Positions 1-9,382 are shown, counted from the first letter of the stretch. The stretch is DNA of 57,568 bases from Pseudomonadota bacterium (GCA_016202695.1 JACQOE010000081.1:1-57568), one strand, 5' to 3'. Notes: generated by a model not told the origin, from the sequence alone. Numbers and translations are program-made.

Positions 1-1
1 C

Positions 2-598
<597 letters not shown>

Positions 599-626
599 GG
601 GGCCCCGGGGCGGAAGGACGCCGGCG

Positions 627-1055
627 ATGGTCGATCGGATCGCGTTCGAGCTGGTCTCGCCCGAGCGGCTGCTGAAGTCGGAGCCGGTCGAGATGGTGGT
701 CGTGCCCGGCGGCGAGGGCGACTTCGGCGTCCTGCCCCAGCATGCGCCGCTGGTCTCGACCGTGCGCCAGGGGCTCTTGCGCATCTACGAGGGCGGGCAG
801 GTGAAGGAACGCATCTTCGTCGCCGGCGGCTTCGCCGAGGTGACCCCGGAGCGGGTCACGGTGCTGGCCGAGGAGGCGCATGCCCTGGCGGGAATCGAGC
901 GGGCCGCGGTCGAGGAGCGGATCGCCGCCGCCAGGGAGGTGCTGGCGGATTCCGAGGCGGGCGCCGCCCCGCGGGCGCTGGCTGAGAGGAGCCTCGCCGT
1001 CGCCCAGGGCATGCTCGCCGCGCTCGAGGCCGAGGCGCCGGCCAAGGGGCCGTGA
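627..1055 (+). CDS. atpC: F1 ATP synthase subunit epsilon
   Basis: A 142-residue epsilon subunit of the F1 central stalk, which couples rotation to catalysis and can inhibit ATP hydrolysis. The N-terminal beta-sandwich is recognisable from the opening IAFELVSPERLLKSEPVEMV and from GEGDFGVLPQHAPLVSTV. The C-terminal helical hairpin is rich in Ala, Glu and Arg. A purine-rich GGAAGGA stands about ten bases before the ATG. It directly follows atpD and is the last gene of the operon; the DNA after it becomes AT-richer and carries a new promoter. Confidence 0.96.
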   Translation: MVDRIAFELVSPERLLKSEPVEMVVVPGGEGDFGVLPQHAPLVSTVRQGLLRIYEGGQVKERIFVAGGFAEVTPERVTVLAEEAHALAGIERAAVEERIAAAREVLADSEAGAAPRALAERSLAVAQGMLAALEAEAPAKGP

Positions 1056-1096
1056 GGCCGAGGCCCTTCCGGGTGAGCGTTACGGAGAACCGCAGA

Positions 1097-1125
1097 TTGA
1101 CCCGCGCGGCAAGGGAAGGTATATT
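1097..1125 (+). promoter_or_regulatory. sigma70-type promoter for the methyltransferase pair
   Basis: TTGACC (1097-1102) and TATATT (1120-1125) are separated by exactly 17 bases, which is close to consensus. The surrounding stretch is clearly AT-richer than the neighbouring core genes. Predicted start of transcription is about 1132, some 50 bases before the methyltransferase ATG. It gives the two accessory genes their own transcription after the atp operon. Confidence 0.75.
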
Positions 1126-1183
1126 TAGAACATAAAGAGAACAAACGGGCGTTGCGTGAACTCCTTGGGTCCGCGGCCGGTCC

Positions 1184-2128
1184 ATGACCTATAGAACCCA
1201 TGCATCCGGGCAACTCGGTTGGCGGTTGGCGCCACGGGACGAGACCCCGCTTTACGAGCTTTTCCACGGCGATGCCTTTGCCTGGCTGTCCTCGGCACCG
1301 CCCTCCTCCATCCACGCGGTGGTGACCGATCCGCCTTACGGGCTCGTCGAGTACTCGGAGTCTCAGCTTCGGAAGCTGAAGGCCGGGAAAGGCGGCATCT
1401 GGCGCATCCCGCCGTCCTTCGACGGCTGTCGGCGCAACCCGTTGCCCCGATTCACGGTCCTGACGGAGAAGGATCGGGTGTCTCTCAGGACATTCTTTGC
1501 GGAACTCTCGGACCCGCTGATGCGGGCACTCGTTCCCGGGGCGCACGTATTCATCGCCACCAATCCGCTGGTCTCTTACCTCGTCTACGAGCCCTTCATC
1601 GCCGCCGGCTTCGAGAAGCGCGGGGAAATCATCCGCGTCGTACACACGCTCCGCGGCGGCGACCGGCCCAAGAACGCCCACGACGAGTTTCCCGATGTCA
1701 GCGTCATGCCGAAGTCGTGCTGGGAGCCGTGGGGCCTCTTTCGCAAGCCGTGCGAAGGCCGCGTTCAAGACAATCTGCGCAAGTGGAAAACCGGGGGACT
1801 GCGCCGCATTTCGCCGGAACTGCCGTTCAAGGACCTGATCTCTTCCGCTCCCGCGCGCGGCATCGAACGGGAAATCGCCCCCCATCCGTCGCTCAAGCCG
1901 CAGCATTTCCTGCGCCAGATCGTGCGCGCGTCCCTGCCGTTAGGGGAGGGTGTGATTCTCGATCCTTTCATGGGCTCCGGATCGACCATCGCCGCGGCAG
2001 CGGCGTGCGGCTTGCGGAGCATCGGCATCGACGCCAACCGCGAGTACGTTGAAATGGCGCAGGCCGCCATCCCGAGGTTGGCGGGGCTTTCCCCCGAAGA
2101 GCTGCGCGCGAATGGCGCGGGCGTCTGA
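1184..2128 (+). CDS. DNA (N4-cytosine or N6-adenine) methyltransferase, beta class
   Basis: A 314-residue amino-methyltransferase of the N6_N4_Mtase family that transfers a methyl group from S-adenosylmethionine to a base in a DNA recognition site. The catalytic motif IV VVTDPPYG lies near residue 50. The SAM-binding motif DPFMGSGST lies near residue 265, followed by GIDANREYVEMA. Motif IV first, then a variable central region likely to hold target recognition, then motif I, is the beta-class order. It overlaps the next gene by 17 bases. Base composition is lower in GC than the atp genes, which suggests transfer. No good ribosome-binding site precedes the ATG. The recognition sequence cannot be read from the protein. 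Confidence 0.9.
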   Translation: MTYRTHASGQLGWRLAPRDETPLYELFHGDAFAWLSSAPPSSIHAVVTDPPYGLVEYSESQLRKLKAGKGGIWRIPPSFDGCRRNPLPRFTVLTEKDRVSLRTFFAELSDPLMRALVPGAHVFIATNPLVSYLVYEPFIAAGFEKRGEIIRVVHTLRGGDRPKNAHDEFPDVSVMPKSCWEPWGLFRKPCEGRVQDNLRKWKTGGLRRISPELPFKDLISSAPARGIEREIAPHPSLKPQHFLRQIVRASLPLGEGVILDPFMGSGSTIAAAAACGLRSIGIDANREYVEMAQAAIPRLAGLSPEELRANGAGV

Positions 2129-2726
2129 CTTCGATCCGTCGGTTCCGCCACCTCCCGGTCTCGATATTGCGACCATTCGTCGTGCTATTGACTACATCGA
2201 GCGGGAACTTGCCGATCTCGTCGATATCTATTTCGAGCAGGCGAACATCTTCAGCGCCCTGGTCGGCATCTTCGGCGTGAGGGTGCTCCACTCGCTCAGC
2301 AACTACGAGAAACATCGCCACGCCGACCTCGCTCAACAGCGATTTCCCGACTTGCGGCGGCGCGGGGCCGGCGACCGTCCCTCGCCGAACGAGTCGCTGG
2401 AAAGCAAGGCGAGCAAGAGGCCGTGGGCGATCCAATCCCACTACGACCATCCCGGCTGGTACGTCGTCTGGCGGTACTTGGTCGATGAAACCAAGTCCCT
2501 GGAACCGGAGCGGCCGGTGGTCATATGGCGGGTCGATGTGGTTTTCCTGGAGAAATCCGACTGGAAATACGAAAAGAGCGCGGCGGGCGAAGGTGGAGGC
2601 GGCCGCACCCACACGTTCGGCGTCAAGAACGCGGCGGCCAAGCTCCGCGGCAAGGCCGTGTACGAACGGAAGGATGTGAGAATCAAGGACGGGAAGCCGG
2701 TTCCCGTGAACGGTCGCGTCGATTAG
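2112..2726 (+). CDS. Putative restriction endonuclease (PD-(D/E)XK-like) partner of the methyltransferase
   Basis: A 204-residue protein that I do not recognise by name. The ATG at 2112 overlaps the methyltransferase end by 17 bases; a longer in-frame start at 2049 would run inside that gene and is less likely. The centre reads FPDLRRRG, then NESLESKASKRPW, then the hydrophobic stretch WYVVWRYLVD. A Pro-Asp followed at some distance by Glu-Ser-Lys and a beta strand is the layout of PD-(D/E)XK nucleases. The tight coupling to a DNA methyltransferase supports a type II restriction role. The C-terminus is rich in Lys and Arg and could contact DNA. Function is inferred from context and motif only. 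Confidence 0.55.
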   Translation: MARASDFDPSVPPPPGLDIATIRRAIDYIERELADLVDIYFEQANIFSALVGIFGVRVLHSLSNYEKHRHADLAQQRFPDLRRRGAGDRPSPNESLESKASKRPWAIQSHYDHPGWYVVWRYLVDETKSLEPERPVVIWRVDVVFLEKSDWKYEKSAAGEGGGGRTHTFGVKNAAAKLRGKAVYERKDVRIKDGKPVPVNGRVD

Positions 2727-2744
2727 CCCCGTATCTTTCCGCGA

Positions 2745-3230
2745 TCATCGGTCCGGCTTGCACAGGTGGCGGAATTCCGCCACCACCTTCTCATAGACCT
2801 CGCGCTTGAAGGGGACGATCAGCGCGACGAGCGCGCTCACGTCGACCCATCTCCAGTCCGAGAACTCGGGATGGGGGGCGCGGGCGAGGTCGATCTCGGC
2901 GTCCTCGCCGAGGAAGCGGAGCGCAAACCACTTCTGGCGCTGGCCGCGGTAGCGGCCCTTGAGCGCCTTCCCCACCAGCGGCGCCGGCAGGTCGTAGGCG
3001 TACCACTCGCGGCTCTCGGCGAGGATGCGGGCGTTGCGGGTGCCGACCTCCTCGGCCAGTTCGCGCATCGCCGCCTCGGCCGGCGCCTCGCCCGGGTCGA
3101 TGCCGCCCTGCGGCATCTGCCAGGCCTCGCCGGGGGTGTCGCGGCGCCGGGCGACGAAAACGCGGCCGCCGCCGTCGATCAGCATCACGCCGACGCAGTC
3201 GCGGTAGGGAAGATCAGCCGGCCCGGCCAC
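2745..3230 (-). CDS. rppH: RNA pyrophosphohydrolase (Nudix)
   Basis: A 161-residue Nudix hydrolase that removes pyrophosphate from the 5' end of triphosphorylated mRNA and so starts RNA decay. The Nudix box runs from about residue 42 to 63, GGIDPGEAPAEAAMRELAEE followed by VG, with the REL and EE residues intact. YRDCVGVML at the start and FSDWRWVD near the end are typical of RppH. I chose the GTG at 3230, two bases after the stop of the upstream gene, because the homology begins there; the frame is open further upstream inside that gene. It is the last gene of the leftward cell-wall run. Confidence 0.9.
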   Translation of the reverse strand: MAGPADLPYRDCVGVMLIDGGGRVFVARRRDTPGEAWQMPQGGIDPGEAPAEAAMRELAEEVGTRNARILAESREWYAYDLPAPLVGKALKGRYRGQRQKWFALRFLGEDAEIDLARAPHPEFSDWRWVDVSALVALIVPFKREVYEKVVAEFRHLCKPDR

Positions 3231-3232
3231 CG

Positions 3233-4504
3233 TCAGCGCTTGCCCTTCGCCGGGGGCGGCGCCGGGGCTTGCGCCCGGGCCTGCGCCGCCGCCCGCGGCG
3301 GGCTCGGGCGCGAGACCACGGCCGAGACCGGCGCCGGCGCGAGCCCGCGCTCGGCGAGGGTGGGAAGCCAGGCGGCCACGCGCTCGATCGTCACCGGATA
3401 GGGCGAGCCCACGCCCACCGCCGCGCCCGCCTTGCGGGCCCGGGCCTCGAGCTCGGCTAGCGCCGCGTCGATCGCCGCCCGCGCCGCCTGGCCGTCGATC
3501 GTCAGGTCGCTCACCGCCAGCGGCAGGCCGAGCGAGGCGGCGATCGACACCGTCTGGCCGGGGCCTCCCGGCTGGGCTCCGGCCTGGGACTCGAGGTAGA
3601 GGAGGCCGCGGTCGCGCAGCACCTGCAGCACCGGCTGCATGTGCTCGGCCGAGGCGGTGAAGCGCGAGCCCATGTAGTTGGTGACGCCGACGTAGCCGGA
3701 GAACCGACTCAAGGCCCACAGCAACCGGTCCATGTTCTCCTCGGGCGGGAGGCTGGTGAGCAGCGCCGAGGGGCCAGGGTCGTTGAGCGGGTAGTAGAAC
3801 GGCTCCATCGGCAGTTCGATCAGCACCTCGTGGCGCGCCGCCCGCGCCGCGTCGATCTTCTGCTGTAGGTCCTTGGCATAGGCGGCAAAGGAGAGGGTCA
3901 CGAACCCCGGCAGCCGGTGGATCGCGGCGTCGGTGGCGGCGGCCCCCATCCCCAGGCCGGCGATCACCACCGCCACCCGCGGCCGCGGGTCGGAGGAGTC
4001 GAAGGGCTTGGCGTAGGTCCGCCAGGCGACGGCGCCGCCGTCGCCCACGCGCGGGATCGGCCCGTGCTTCGAGGCCTCCACCAGCCCCGGGTCGGGGGCG
4101 GCCGCCAGCTCCTCGTCCTTGGGCGGGGTGCCGGGAACCGCGGTCGGCGCCGCCCCGGGCGCCGGGGTAGCGGCGGCGGCGGCGGGCGCCGGACCGGCGG
4201 CGGGGGATGCGGGTGTGGGCCCGGCGGGGGGCGTGGGCGCCGCCGGGGCGCCGGCCACGGCCGGGGGGGCCACCGGCGGTGCGGCCGGCGCCGGCCTCGG
4301 CGCCGGCGCCGCCCGGGCCGAGGCGGGGAGCGGCGGCGGAACGTCGGCCTGGGCGCTCGGCGCCGCCACCTTGAGCTCGGCCGTCGTGCCGTCGTAGGAG
4401 ACCTGCAGCCAGACGACCAGGACGGCGAGGAGCGCGCCGAACACGCCGGCGGCGATGAGCAGCGCCAGTGCCCCGCGCGTTCGCAAGTTGGGGACGAAGC
4501 GCAC
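3233..4504 (-). CDS. Divergent polysaccharide deacetylase family protein
   Basis: A 423-residue protein with one N-terminal membrane segment (about residues 12-33), a long Pro/Ala-rich linker (about 45-130), and a C-terminal domain of the divergent polysaccharide deacetylase family (YibQ-like, PF04748). The domain is visible from RPRVAVVIAGLGMGAAATDA, HEVLIELPMEP, the following YYPLNDPGP, and GVTNYMGSRFTA. The gene lies between ctpA and rppH and directly downstream of envC-ctpA, an arrangement common in proteobacteria. This suggests an envelope or peptidoglycan-linked role, but the substrate of this family is not established. It ends two bases before the rppH start. Confidence 0.88.
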   Translation of the reverse strand: MRFVPNLRTRGALALLIAAGVFGALLAVLVVWLQVSYDGTTAELKVAAPSAQADVPPPLPASARAAPAPRPAPAAPPVAPPAVAGAPAAPTPPAGPTPASPAAGPAPAAAAATPAPGAAPTAVPGTPPKDEELAAAPDPGLVEASKHGPIPRVGDGGAVAWRTYAKPFDSSDPRPRVAVVIAGLGMGAAATDAAIHRLPGFVTLSFAAYAKDLQQKIDAARAARHEVLIELPMEPFYYPLNDPGPSALLTSLPPEENMDRLLWALSRFSGYVGVTNYMGSRFTASAEHMQPVLQVLRDRGLLYLESQAGAQPGGPGQTVSIAASLGLPLAVSDLTIDGQAARAAIDAALAELEARARKAGAAVGVGSPYPVTIERVAAWLPTLAERGLAPAPVSAVVSRPSPPRAAAQARAQAPAPPPAKGKR

Positions 4505-4561
4505 GGCCCGCTCCCGCCTCAGGTTCGCCGCCGGCCCGGCCGGGGCGCGGCCGGCGTCGGC

Positions 4562-5902
4562 CTATCTGGCAGCCCGACTGGAATAGAGCGATATCCCCTT
4601 GAGGAGGTCGAGCGCCCGGGAGAGCTGGTAGTCGCTCGCCCGCTCCGGCGCGGGGGCGCCGGCGCCGGCGGGATGGCCGGGGGGCGTGGCCGAGGGCGGA
4701 GCGCCGGGCGTGGCCGAGGGCGGAGCGCTGGGCGTGGCCGCGGGCGGGGCACCGGGCGCCTGCTCGTTGCCGAGCGCACCGCGCAGGTCCGACTCGCGCC
4801 GGGCCGGGCCGGCGTCGACGGCCTCCAGACGGGCCTGCTCGACGACGATGTCGGGCTCGATCCCGACCGCCTGGATCGAGCGTCCCGAGGGGGTGTAGTA
4901 GCGGGCGGTAGTGAGCCGCATCGCGCCCTGACCCTGCAACGGGATGATCGTCTGCACCGAGCCCTTGCCGAACGACTTGGTGCCCATGACGATGGCGCGG
5001 TGATGGTCCTGAAGGGCGCCGGCGACGATCTCGGAGGCCGAGGCGGAGCCGCCGTTGATCAGCACCACGATCGGCAGCCCCTTGGCGAGGTCGCCGGGGC
5101 GGGCGTTGAAGCGCTGCGCGTCCTCGGGCCGGCGGCTGCGGGTGGAGACGACCTCGCCCTTGTCGAGGAAGGCGTCGGCCGCCGCAACGGCCTGATCGAG
5201 GAGGCCGCCGGGGTTGTTGCGCAGGTCGAGCACGAACCCGATCAGCTTATCGCCGCCCTTCTCGCGCAGCTCGGCGACCGCCTGCCTGAGGCCCGATTCG
5301 GTCTGCTCGTTGAACTGGGTGACGCGGATGTAGCCGACGTCGCCCTCGGCCCGCCAGCGGACGGAGCGGATCTTGATGACGTCGCGGGTGATCCGCACGT
5401 CGAAGGGCTCGCGGCCCTCGCGGCGGATGCTGAGGACGATGTCGGTGTTGACCCGGCCGCGCATCTTCTCGACCGCCTCGTTGAGGGTCATGCCGAGCAC
5501 CGGCTGCCCGTCGAGGTGGGTGATGATGTCGCCGGTCTTGACGCCGGCGCGGTAGGCGGGGGTGTCGTCGATGGGCGAGACCACCTTGATCAGGTTGTTC
5601 TCCATCGTCACCTCGATGCCGAGCCCGCCGAACTCGCCGCGGGTCTGCACCTGCATGTCGCGGTAGCTCTCGGCGTTGAGGTAGCTCGAGTGCGGGTCGA
5701 GCGCATTGAGCATGCCGTTGATCGCCGACTCGATCAGCTTCCGGTCTCCGACCTCCTCGACGTAATCCGCCCGCACCCGTTCGAAGACGTCGCCGAACAG
5801 GTTGAGCAGCCGATAGGTCTCGGACCGGTCCTGTTGCGCCGTTGCGGGCAGCGCCAACGCCAACGCTATGCCCGCGACGGCGATCCCGAGCTTGATCCTC
5901 AT
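4562..5902 (-). CDS. ctpA: S41 family carboxyl-terminal processing protease
   Basis: A 446-residue periplasmic serine protease that trims C-terminal tails of envelope proteins. It has a signal peptide (about residues 1-22, ending near ALPATAQQ), a PDZ domain (about 90-170, FGGLGIEV to TGDIITHLDGQPV) and an S41 catalytic domain. The Ser288/Lys313 dyad sits in INGGSASASE and FGKGSVQT, with the usual spacing of 25 residues. The C-terminal tail holds a Pro/Ala/Thr linker with short repeats. The gene follows envC after nine bases. Proteases of this family next to EnvC-type factors often help control cell wall hydrolases; that role is inferred here. Confidence 0.95.
   Translation of the reverse strand: MRIKLGIAVAGIALALALPATAQQDRSETYRLLNLFGDVFERVRADYVEEVGDRKLIESAINGMLNALDPHSSYLNAESYRDMQVQTRGEFGGLGIEVTMENNLIKVVSPIDDTPAYRAGVKTGDIITHLDGQPVLGMTLNEAVEKMRGRVNTDIVLSIRREGREPFDVRITRDVIKIRSVRWRAEGDVGYIRVTQFNEQTESGLRQAVAELREKGGDKLIGFVLDLRNNPGGLLDQAVAAADAFLDKGEVVSTRSRRPEDAQRFNARPGDLAKGLPIVVLINGGSASASEIVAGALQDHHRAIVMGTKSFGKGSVQTIIPLQGQGAMRLTTARYYTPSGRSIQAVGIEPDIVVEQARLEAVDAGPARRESDLRGALGNEQAPGAPPAATPSAPPSATPGAPPSATPPGHPAGAGAPAPERASDYQLSRALDLLKGISLYSSRAAR
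4684..4755 (-). repeat. Three 24-bp tandem repeats inside ctpA
   Basis: Three adjacent 24-bp units (4684-4707, 4708-4731, 4732-4755) start with GCGTGGCC. The first two differ at one position and the third is more diverged. They encode the repeated Ala-Pro-Pro-Ser-Ala-Thr-Pro linker after the catalytic domain of ctpA. The length is a multiple of three, so copy-number change would keep the frame. Confidence 0.85.
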
Positions 5903-5911
5903 CTGCTGACC

Positions 5912-7267
5912 TTAACGTTTGTTTGCCGTCAACCACGGCAAGGGGTTGATGGGGTGCCCATCCTGGCGCAACTCGACATAGAGACCGGGCGGCTCGCCCT
6001 GCGAGCGACCCATCACCCCGACCGGCTCTCCGGCCAAAAGCCATTGTCCGGCAACGACATCGATGCGCGCCAATCCGGCAAGGACGGTATGATATCCTTC
6101 GCCGTGTTCGATGATCAAGAGCAGCCCATAGCCGCGGAACGGTCCGCCGAACACCACCCGCCCGTCATAGGGCGCGACCACCTGGGCCTCGTCGGCGGTG
6201 CGGATGGTGAGCCCCCGCGCGGCGCGGCCGTTCTCGCCCGACTGCCCGAAGCGGACCACGAGCGCGCCGCGGGCCGGCAAGGCCACGGCGCCGCGCGCCT
6301 CGCTGAAGGGGCGCGCCGGGGCCTCGCCGATCGCCTCCTTGAGGCCGAGCGCCGGAGCTGCCGCCGCATCCGGCTTGGCGGGGGCCGCCCGCAGGGCGAC
6401 CTGGGCGGGGGCGGCGGGGGCGACCCGCGCCGGCGGGGCGGGCGCGGGCGCCTCGGGCGGGCGGCCCGTTCCGGGCCCGCCCGCGGCCGGCGGGGGCGCC
6501 GGAGCGCGGACCCGCTCGGCGGCGGCGAGGCGGTCGATGAGGTCGCGCAGGTCCGTCGCCGCCGCCGCCAGGCGCTCGCGCTCCGCCGCCAGCCCGGCGC
6601 GCTCGCGCTCGGTCTCGCGCTGGAGCCGGGTCTTGGCGGCGAGCAGGTCGCGCAATTCCGTCCGCTCGGCCGCGAGCGCGCCCCGCACCTCGTCCATCCG
6701 GCGGCGCTGGCCGGAAAGCTCCCCGCGCAGGCTGGCGAGCAGCGCCGTCTCGCCCTTGAGCGCGCGCGCCGCGGCCCCGATCCGGTCGATCGCCGAGGCG
6801 AGCAGGACCGCGCCGTGCAGCCGCTCGGCCGGCTCGCCGGGAACGAGGAAGAAGGTCTCGGCGGGATTGCGGGCGAGCCGCTGGAGGGCGAACAAGAGCC
6901 GCGCATGCTCGGCCCGGCGGGCGGCGAGGCGCGCCGCCGCCTCGCCGGCCTTGGCCTCGAGATCGGCGAGCGCCTCGTCGAGGGCGGCGAGAGTTTCCTC
7001 GTAGTCCTGGGCCCGGCGGGCGCTCGTCACCAGGCGCTGGCGGAGGGTCGCCCGCTCGCGAACGAGCCGCTCGGCCTGGGCGTCGAGCGCGGCCGAGCGG
7101 TCGCGGCTGCGGGCGAGATCGTGCTCGAGGCCCTGCAGGCGTCTCGCCTCGGGCTGGTCGGACCCGGCCCCGGCCGGAGGCACGCCGAGGGCGAGGGCGA
7201 GGGCGACCGGCGCGAGCCGCAACGCCAGCCGGAAGGCGCCGCCGGACCGGGGGCTATCGACGCGCAC
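5912..7267 (-). CDS. envC: EnvC-like murein hydrolase activator (degenerate M23 domain)
   Basis: A 451-residue secreted protein with a signal peptide (about residues 1-34), long coiled coils rich in Arg, Glu, Leu and Ala (about 40-250), a Pro/Ala linker, and a C-terminal LytM/M23 domain (about 330-445). The zinc ligands of active M23 enzymes are not in place: the expected H-x-G-I-D is RGLTIRT, and the expected H-x-H is LYVELR. This matches EnvC-type factors, which activate amidases rather than cutting peptidoglycan. It overlaps gpmI by 14 bases and precedes ctpA in the same direction. Confidence 0.9.
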   Translation of the reverse strand: MRVDSPRSGGAFRLALRLAPVALALALGVPPAGAGSDQPEARRLQGLEHDLARSRDRSAALDAQAERLVRERATLRQRLVTSARRAQDYEETLAALDEALADLEAKAGEAAARLAARRAEHARLLFALQRLARNPAETFFLVPGEPAERLHGAVLLASAIDRIGAAARALKGETALLASLRGELSGQRRRMDEVRGALAAERTELRDLLAAKTRLQRETERERAGLAAERERLAAAATDLRDLIDRLAAAERVRAPAPPPAAGGPGTGRPPEAPAPAPPARVAPAAPAQVALRAAPAKPDAAAAPALGLKEAIGEAPARPFSEARGAVALPARGALVVRFGQSGENGRAARGLTIRTADEAQVVAPYDGRVVFGGPFRGYGLLLIIEHGEGYHTVLAGLARIDVVAGQWLLAGEPVGVMGRSQGEPPGLYVELRQDGHPINPLPWLTANKR

Positions 7268-8837
7268 GGCGCCTCGCCTTGGCCGACTCGGCGATCAGGA
7301 GCGACCGCCCGGTCATCTCCGCCGGCTGGGCGACGCCGAGGAGCGACAGGAGCGTCGGCGCCACGTCGGCCAGGCGCCCGTCGCTGAGCCGGCGGGCTTC
7401 GGCGGGGCCGTTGAACAGCACCGCCGGCACCGGGTTGAGGGTGTGGGCGGTGTGCGGCCCGCCGGTCTCGGGATCGCGCATCATCTCGCAGTTGCCGTGG
7501 TCCGCCGTCACCAGCGCCGCCCCGCCCGCCGCCGCCAGCGCGGCGAGCACGCGCCCGAGGCAGCCGTCCACCGCCTCGACCGCTCGGATCGCGGCCTCGA
7601 GGCTGCCGGTGTGGCCGACCATGTCGGGGTTGGCGTAGTTGGCGACGATGAGGTCGAATGCGCCCGATCCGATCGCCGCCACCAGGCGGTCGGTGACCTC
7701 GGCGGCCGACATCTCGGGCTTGAGGTCGTAGGTCGCCACCTTCGGCGAGGGGACCAGGATCCGCTCCTCGCCCGCGAACAGCCGCTCCTCGCCGCCGTTG
7801 AGGAAGAAGGTGACGTGGGGATACTTTTCGGTCTCGGCGATGCGGAGCTGCTTCAGGCCGCGCTTCGCAACCACCTCGCCGAGCACGTTCCTGAGGCTCT
7901 TGGGCGGAAACAGGGTCTCCAGGAACTTGTCGAGATGGTCCGAATACTTCACCATTCCGACCGCGCGCGCGAAGCGGACCGCGCGCCCGCGCGCGAATCC
8001 CTCGAAGCCGGGATCGAGCAGCGCCGCCAGGATCTGGCGCACCCGGTCGGCGCGGAAGTTGGCGACCAGGAGGGCGTCGCCGTCGCGCATCCCGGCGTAG
8101 TCGCCCACCGCCACCGGCTCGACGAACTCGTCGCTCACCCCCTTGGCGTAGGACTCGCGGATCGCGGCCAGCGGGTCGGCGACCCGCGGGGCGTCGGCCG
8201 CGACCAGCACGCGCCAGGCGCGCTCGGTCCGGTCCCAGCGCCGGTCGCGGTCCATCGCGTAGTAGCGCCCGGTGACGGTGGCGAGCCGGACCCGGCGGGC
8301 GCCCTTGACCGCGGCGAGGAAGCGCTCCAGGTACTCGGCCCCGCTCTCGGGCGGCGCGTCGCGCCCGTCGAGGAAGGCATGCACCCGAACCTCGATTCCG
8401 GCCTCGTCGAGGAGGCGGGCGAGCGCGGCCATCTGCTCCTGGTGGGAATGGACCCCGCCCGGGGAGAGGAGCCCGAGCACGTGGCAGGCGCCGCCCGAGT
8501 CTCGCGCCGCCGCGATCAGGCGGGCGAGCACCGGGCTCGCCGCCAGCTCGCCGCTTTTGATCGCGGCGTCGATCCGCGGCAGGGTCTGCAGCACGATCCG
8601 CCCCGCCCCGAGGTTCATGTGCCCGACCTCGGAGTTGCCCATCTGCCCGGCGGGCAGGCCCACGTCCTCGCCCGAGGTCCTGAGGAGCGCCCGCGGCCAG
8701 TCCGCCCAGAGCCGGTCGAAGTTGGGGGTGCGGGCCAGCAACACCGCGTTGTCGGCGCGCTCCTCGCGATAGCCCCAGCCGTCGAGAACGCACAGCAGCA
8801 CCGGCCGGCGCGACGACGGGGAGGGGCGGGCGGACAT
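7254..8837 (-). CDS. gpmI: 2,3-bisphosphoglycerate-independent phosphoglycerate mutase
   Basis: A 527-residue glycolytic enzyme interconverting 3- and 2-phosphoglycerate, with two manganese ions and a phosphoserine intermediate. The first metal motif is LDGWGYRE; the catalytic serine (Ser69) lies in GQMGNSEVGH. HAFLDGRDAPP, NFRADRVRQI and TADHGNCEMM are all present. The ATG at 8837 has no ribosome-binding site, but a TATATT ends six bases before it, so the message may be leaderless. The frame is open far upstream, but homology starts just after this ATG. It overlaps envC by 14 bases, a conserved arrangement in Alphaproteobacteria. Confidence 0.96.
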   Translation of the reverse strand: MSARPSPSSRRPVLLCVLDGWGYREERADNAVLLARTPNFDRLWADWPRALLRTSGEDVGLPAGQMGNSEVGHMNLGAGRIVLQTLPRIDAAIKSGELAASPVLARLIAAARDSGGACHVLGLLSPGGVHSHQEQMAALARLLDEAGIEVRVHAFLDGRDAPPESGAEYLERFLAAVKGARRVRLATVTGRYYAMDRDRRWDRTERAWRVLVAADAPRVADPLAAIRESYAKGVSDEFVEPVAVGDYAGMRDGDALLVANFRADRVRQILAALLDPGFEGFARGRAVRFARAVGMVKYSDHLDKFLETLFPPKSLRNVLGEVVAKRGLKQLRIAETEKYPHVTFFLNGGEERLFAGEERILVPSPKVATYDLKPEMSAAEVTDRLVAAIGSGAFDLIVANYANPDMVGHTGSLEAAIRAVEAVDGCLGRVLAALAAAGGAALVTADHGNCEMMRDPETGGPHTAHTLNPVPAVLFNGPAEARRLSDGRLADVAPTLLSLLGVAQPAEMTGRSLLIAESAKARRRARR

Positions 8838-8917
8838 GTCAGAAATATAAGGGAAATCCGGCCCCGACGATAGCCCCGGCGACGGCCTCGGTGGCGACGG
8901 CGTGCCGCCGGCGGGGG

Positions 8918-9382
8918 TCAGTCGCGGTGGTAGGGGTGGCCGGAGAGGATCGCCTGGGCGCGGTAGAGCTGCTCGGCGAGGAGCGCCCGGACCAGGAGAT
9001 GGGGCCAGGTCATGGGTCCGAGCGAGAGCACCAGGTCGGCCCGGCCGCGCACCTCCTCGGCCAAGCCCTCGGCGCCGCCGATGAGGAACGCGACCTCGGC
9101 CGCGCCCTCGTCGCGCCAGCGCCCCAGCGTTTGCGCGAACGCGGCGCTGGAAAGCGCGCGGCCGCGCTCGTCGAGCGCCACCACCCGGGCGCCGGCCGGG
9201 ACCAGGGCCAGGAGGAGCTCGGCCTCGCGGCGCCTGAGCTCGGCGGGCGGGAGCGGCCGGCGCTCGACCACCTCGCGCAAGCGCAGCGGCCGGGCGAGGC
9301 GCGCCGCGTAGGCGGTGAAGAGGTCGGCCTCGGGCCCGGAACGGGCCCGACCGACCGCGCCGATCAGGATTTTCACCGCCAT
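8918..9382 (-). CDS. rlmH: 23S rRNA (pseudouridine1915-N3)-methyltransferase
   Basis: A 154-residue SPOUT-fold methyltransferase that modifies pseudouridine 1915 of 23S rRNA in the assembled ribosome. The SAM-binding knot shows as AFLIGGAEGL and LVLSLGPMTWPHLL. The C-terminal signature is EQLYRAQAILSGHPYHR. Length is normal for the family. It follows rsfS after 27 bases in the rsfS-rlmH order seen in most bacteria. Confidence 0.95.
   Translation of the reverse strand: MAVKILIGAVGRARSGPEADLFTAYAARLARPLRLREVVERRPLPPAELRRREAELLLALVPAGARVVALDERGRALSSAAFAQTLGRWRDEGAAEVAFLIGGAEGLAEEVRGRADLVLSLGPMTWPHLLVRALLAEQLYRAQAILSGHPYHRD

Noticed and set aside
4684..4755. CRISPR-like tandem repeats
   Set aside because: Three adjacent 24-bp units without spacers, in frame within the ctpA linker; simple coding repeats.
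3917..7387. A 1156-codon open frame on the plus strand opposite envC, ctpA and the deacetylase-like gene
   Set aside because: It is a mirror of strongly coded minus-strand genes in GC-rich DNA; its composition (Gly/Arg/Ala runs) has no domain and the minus-strand genes are all recognisable.
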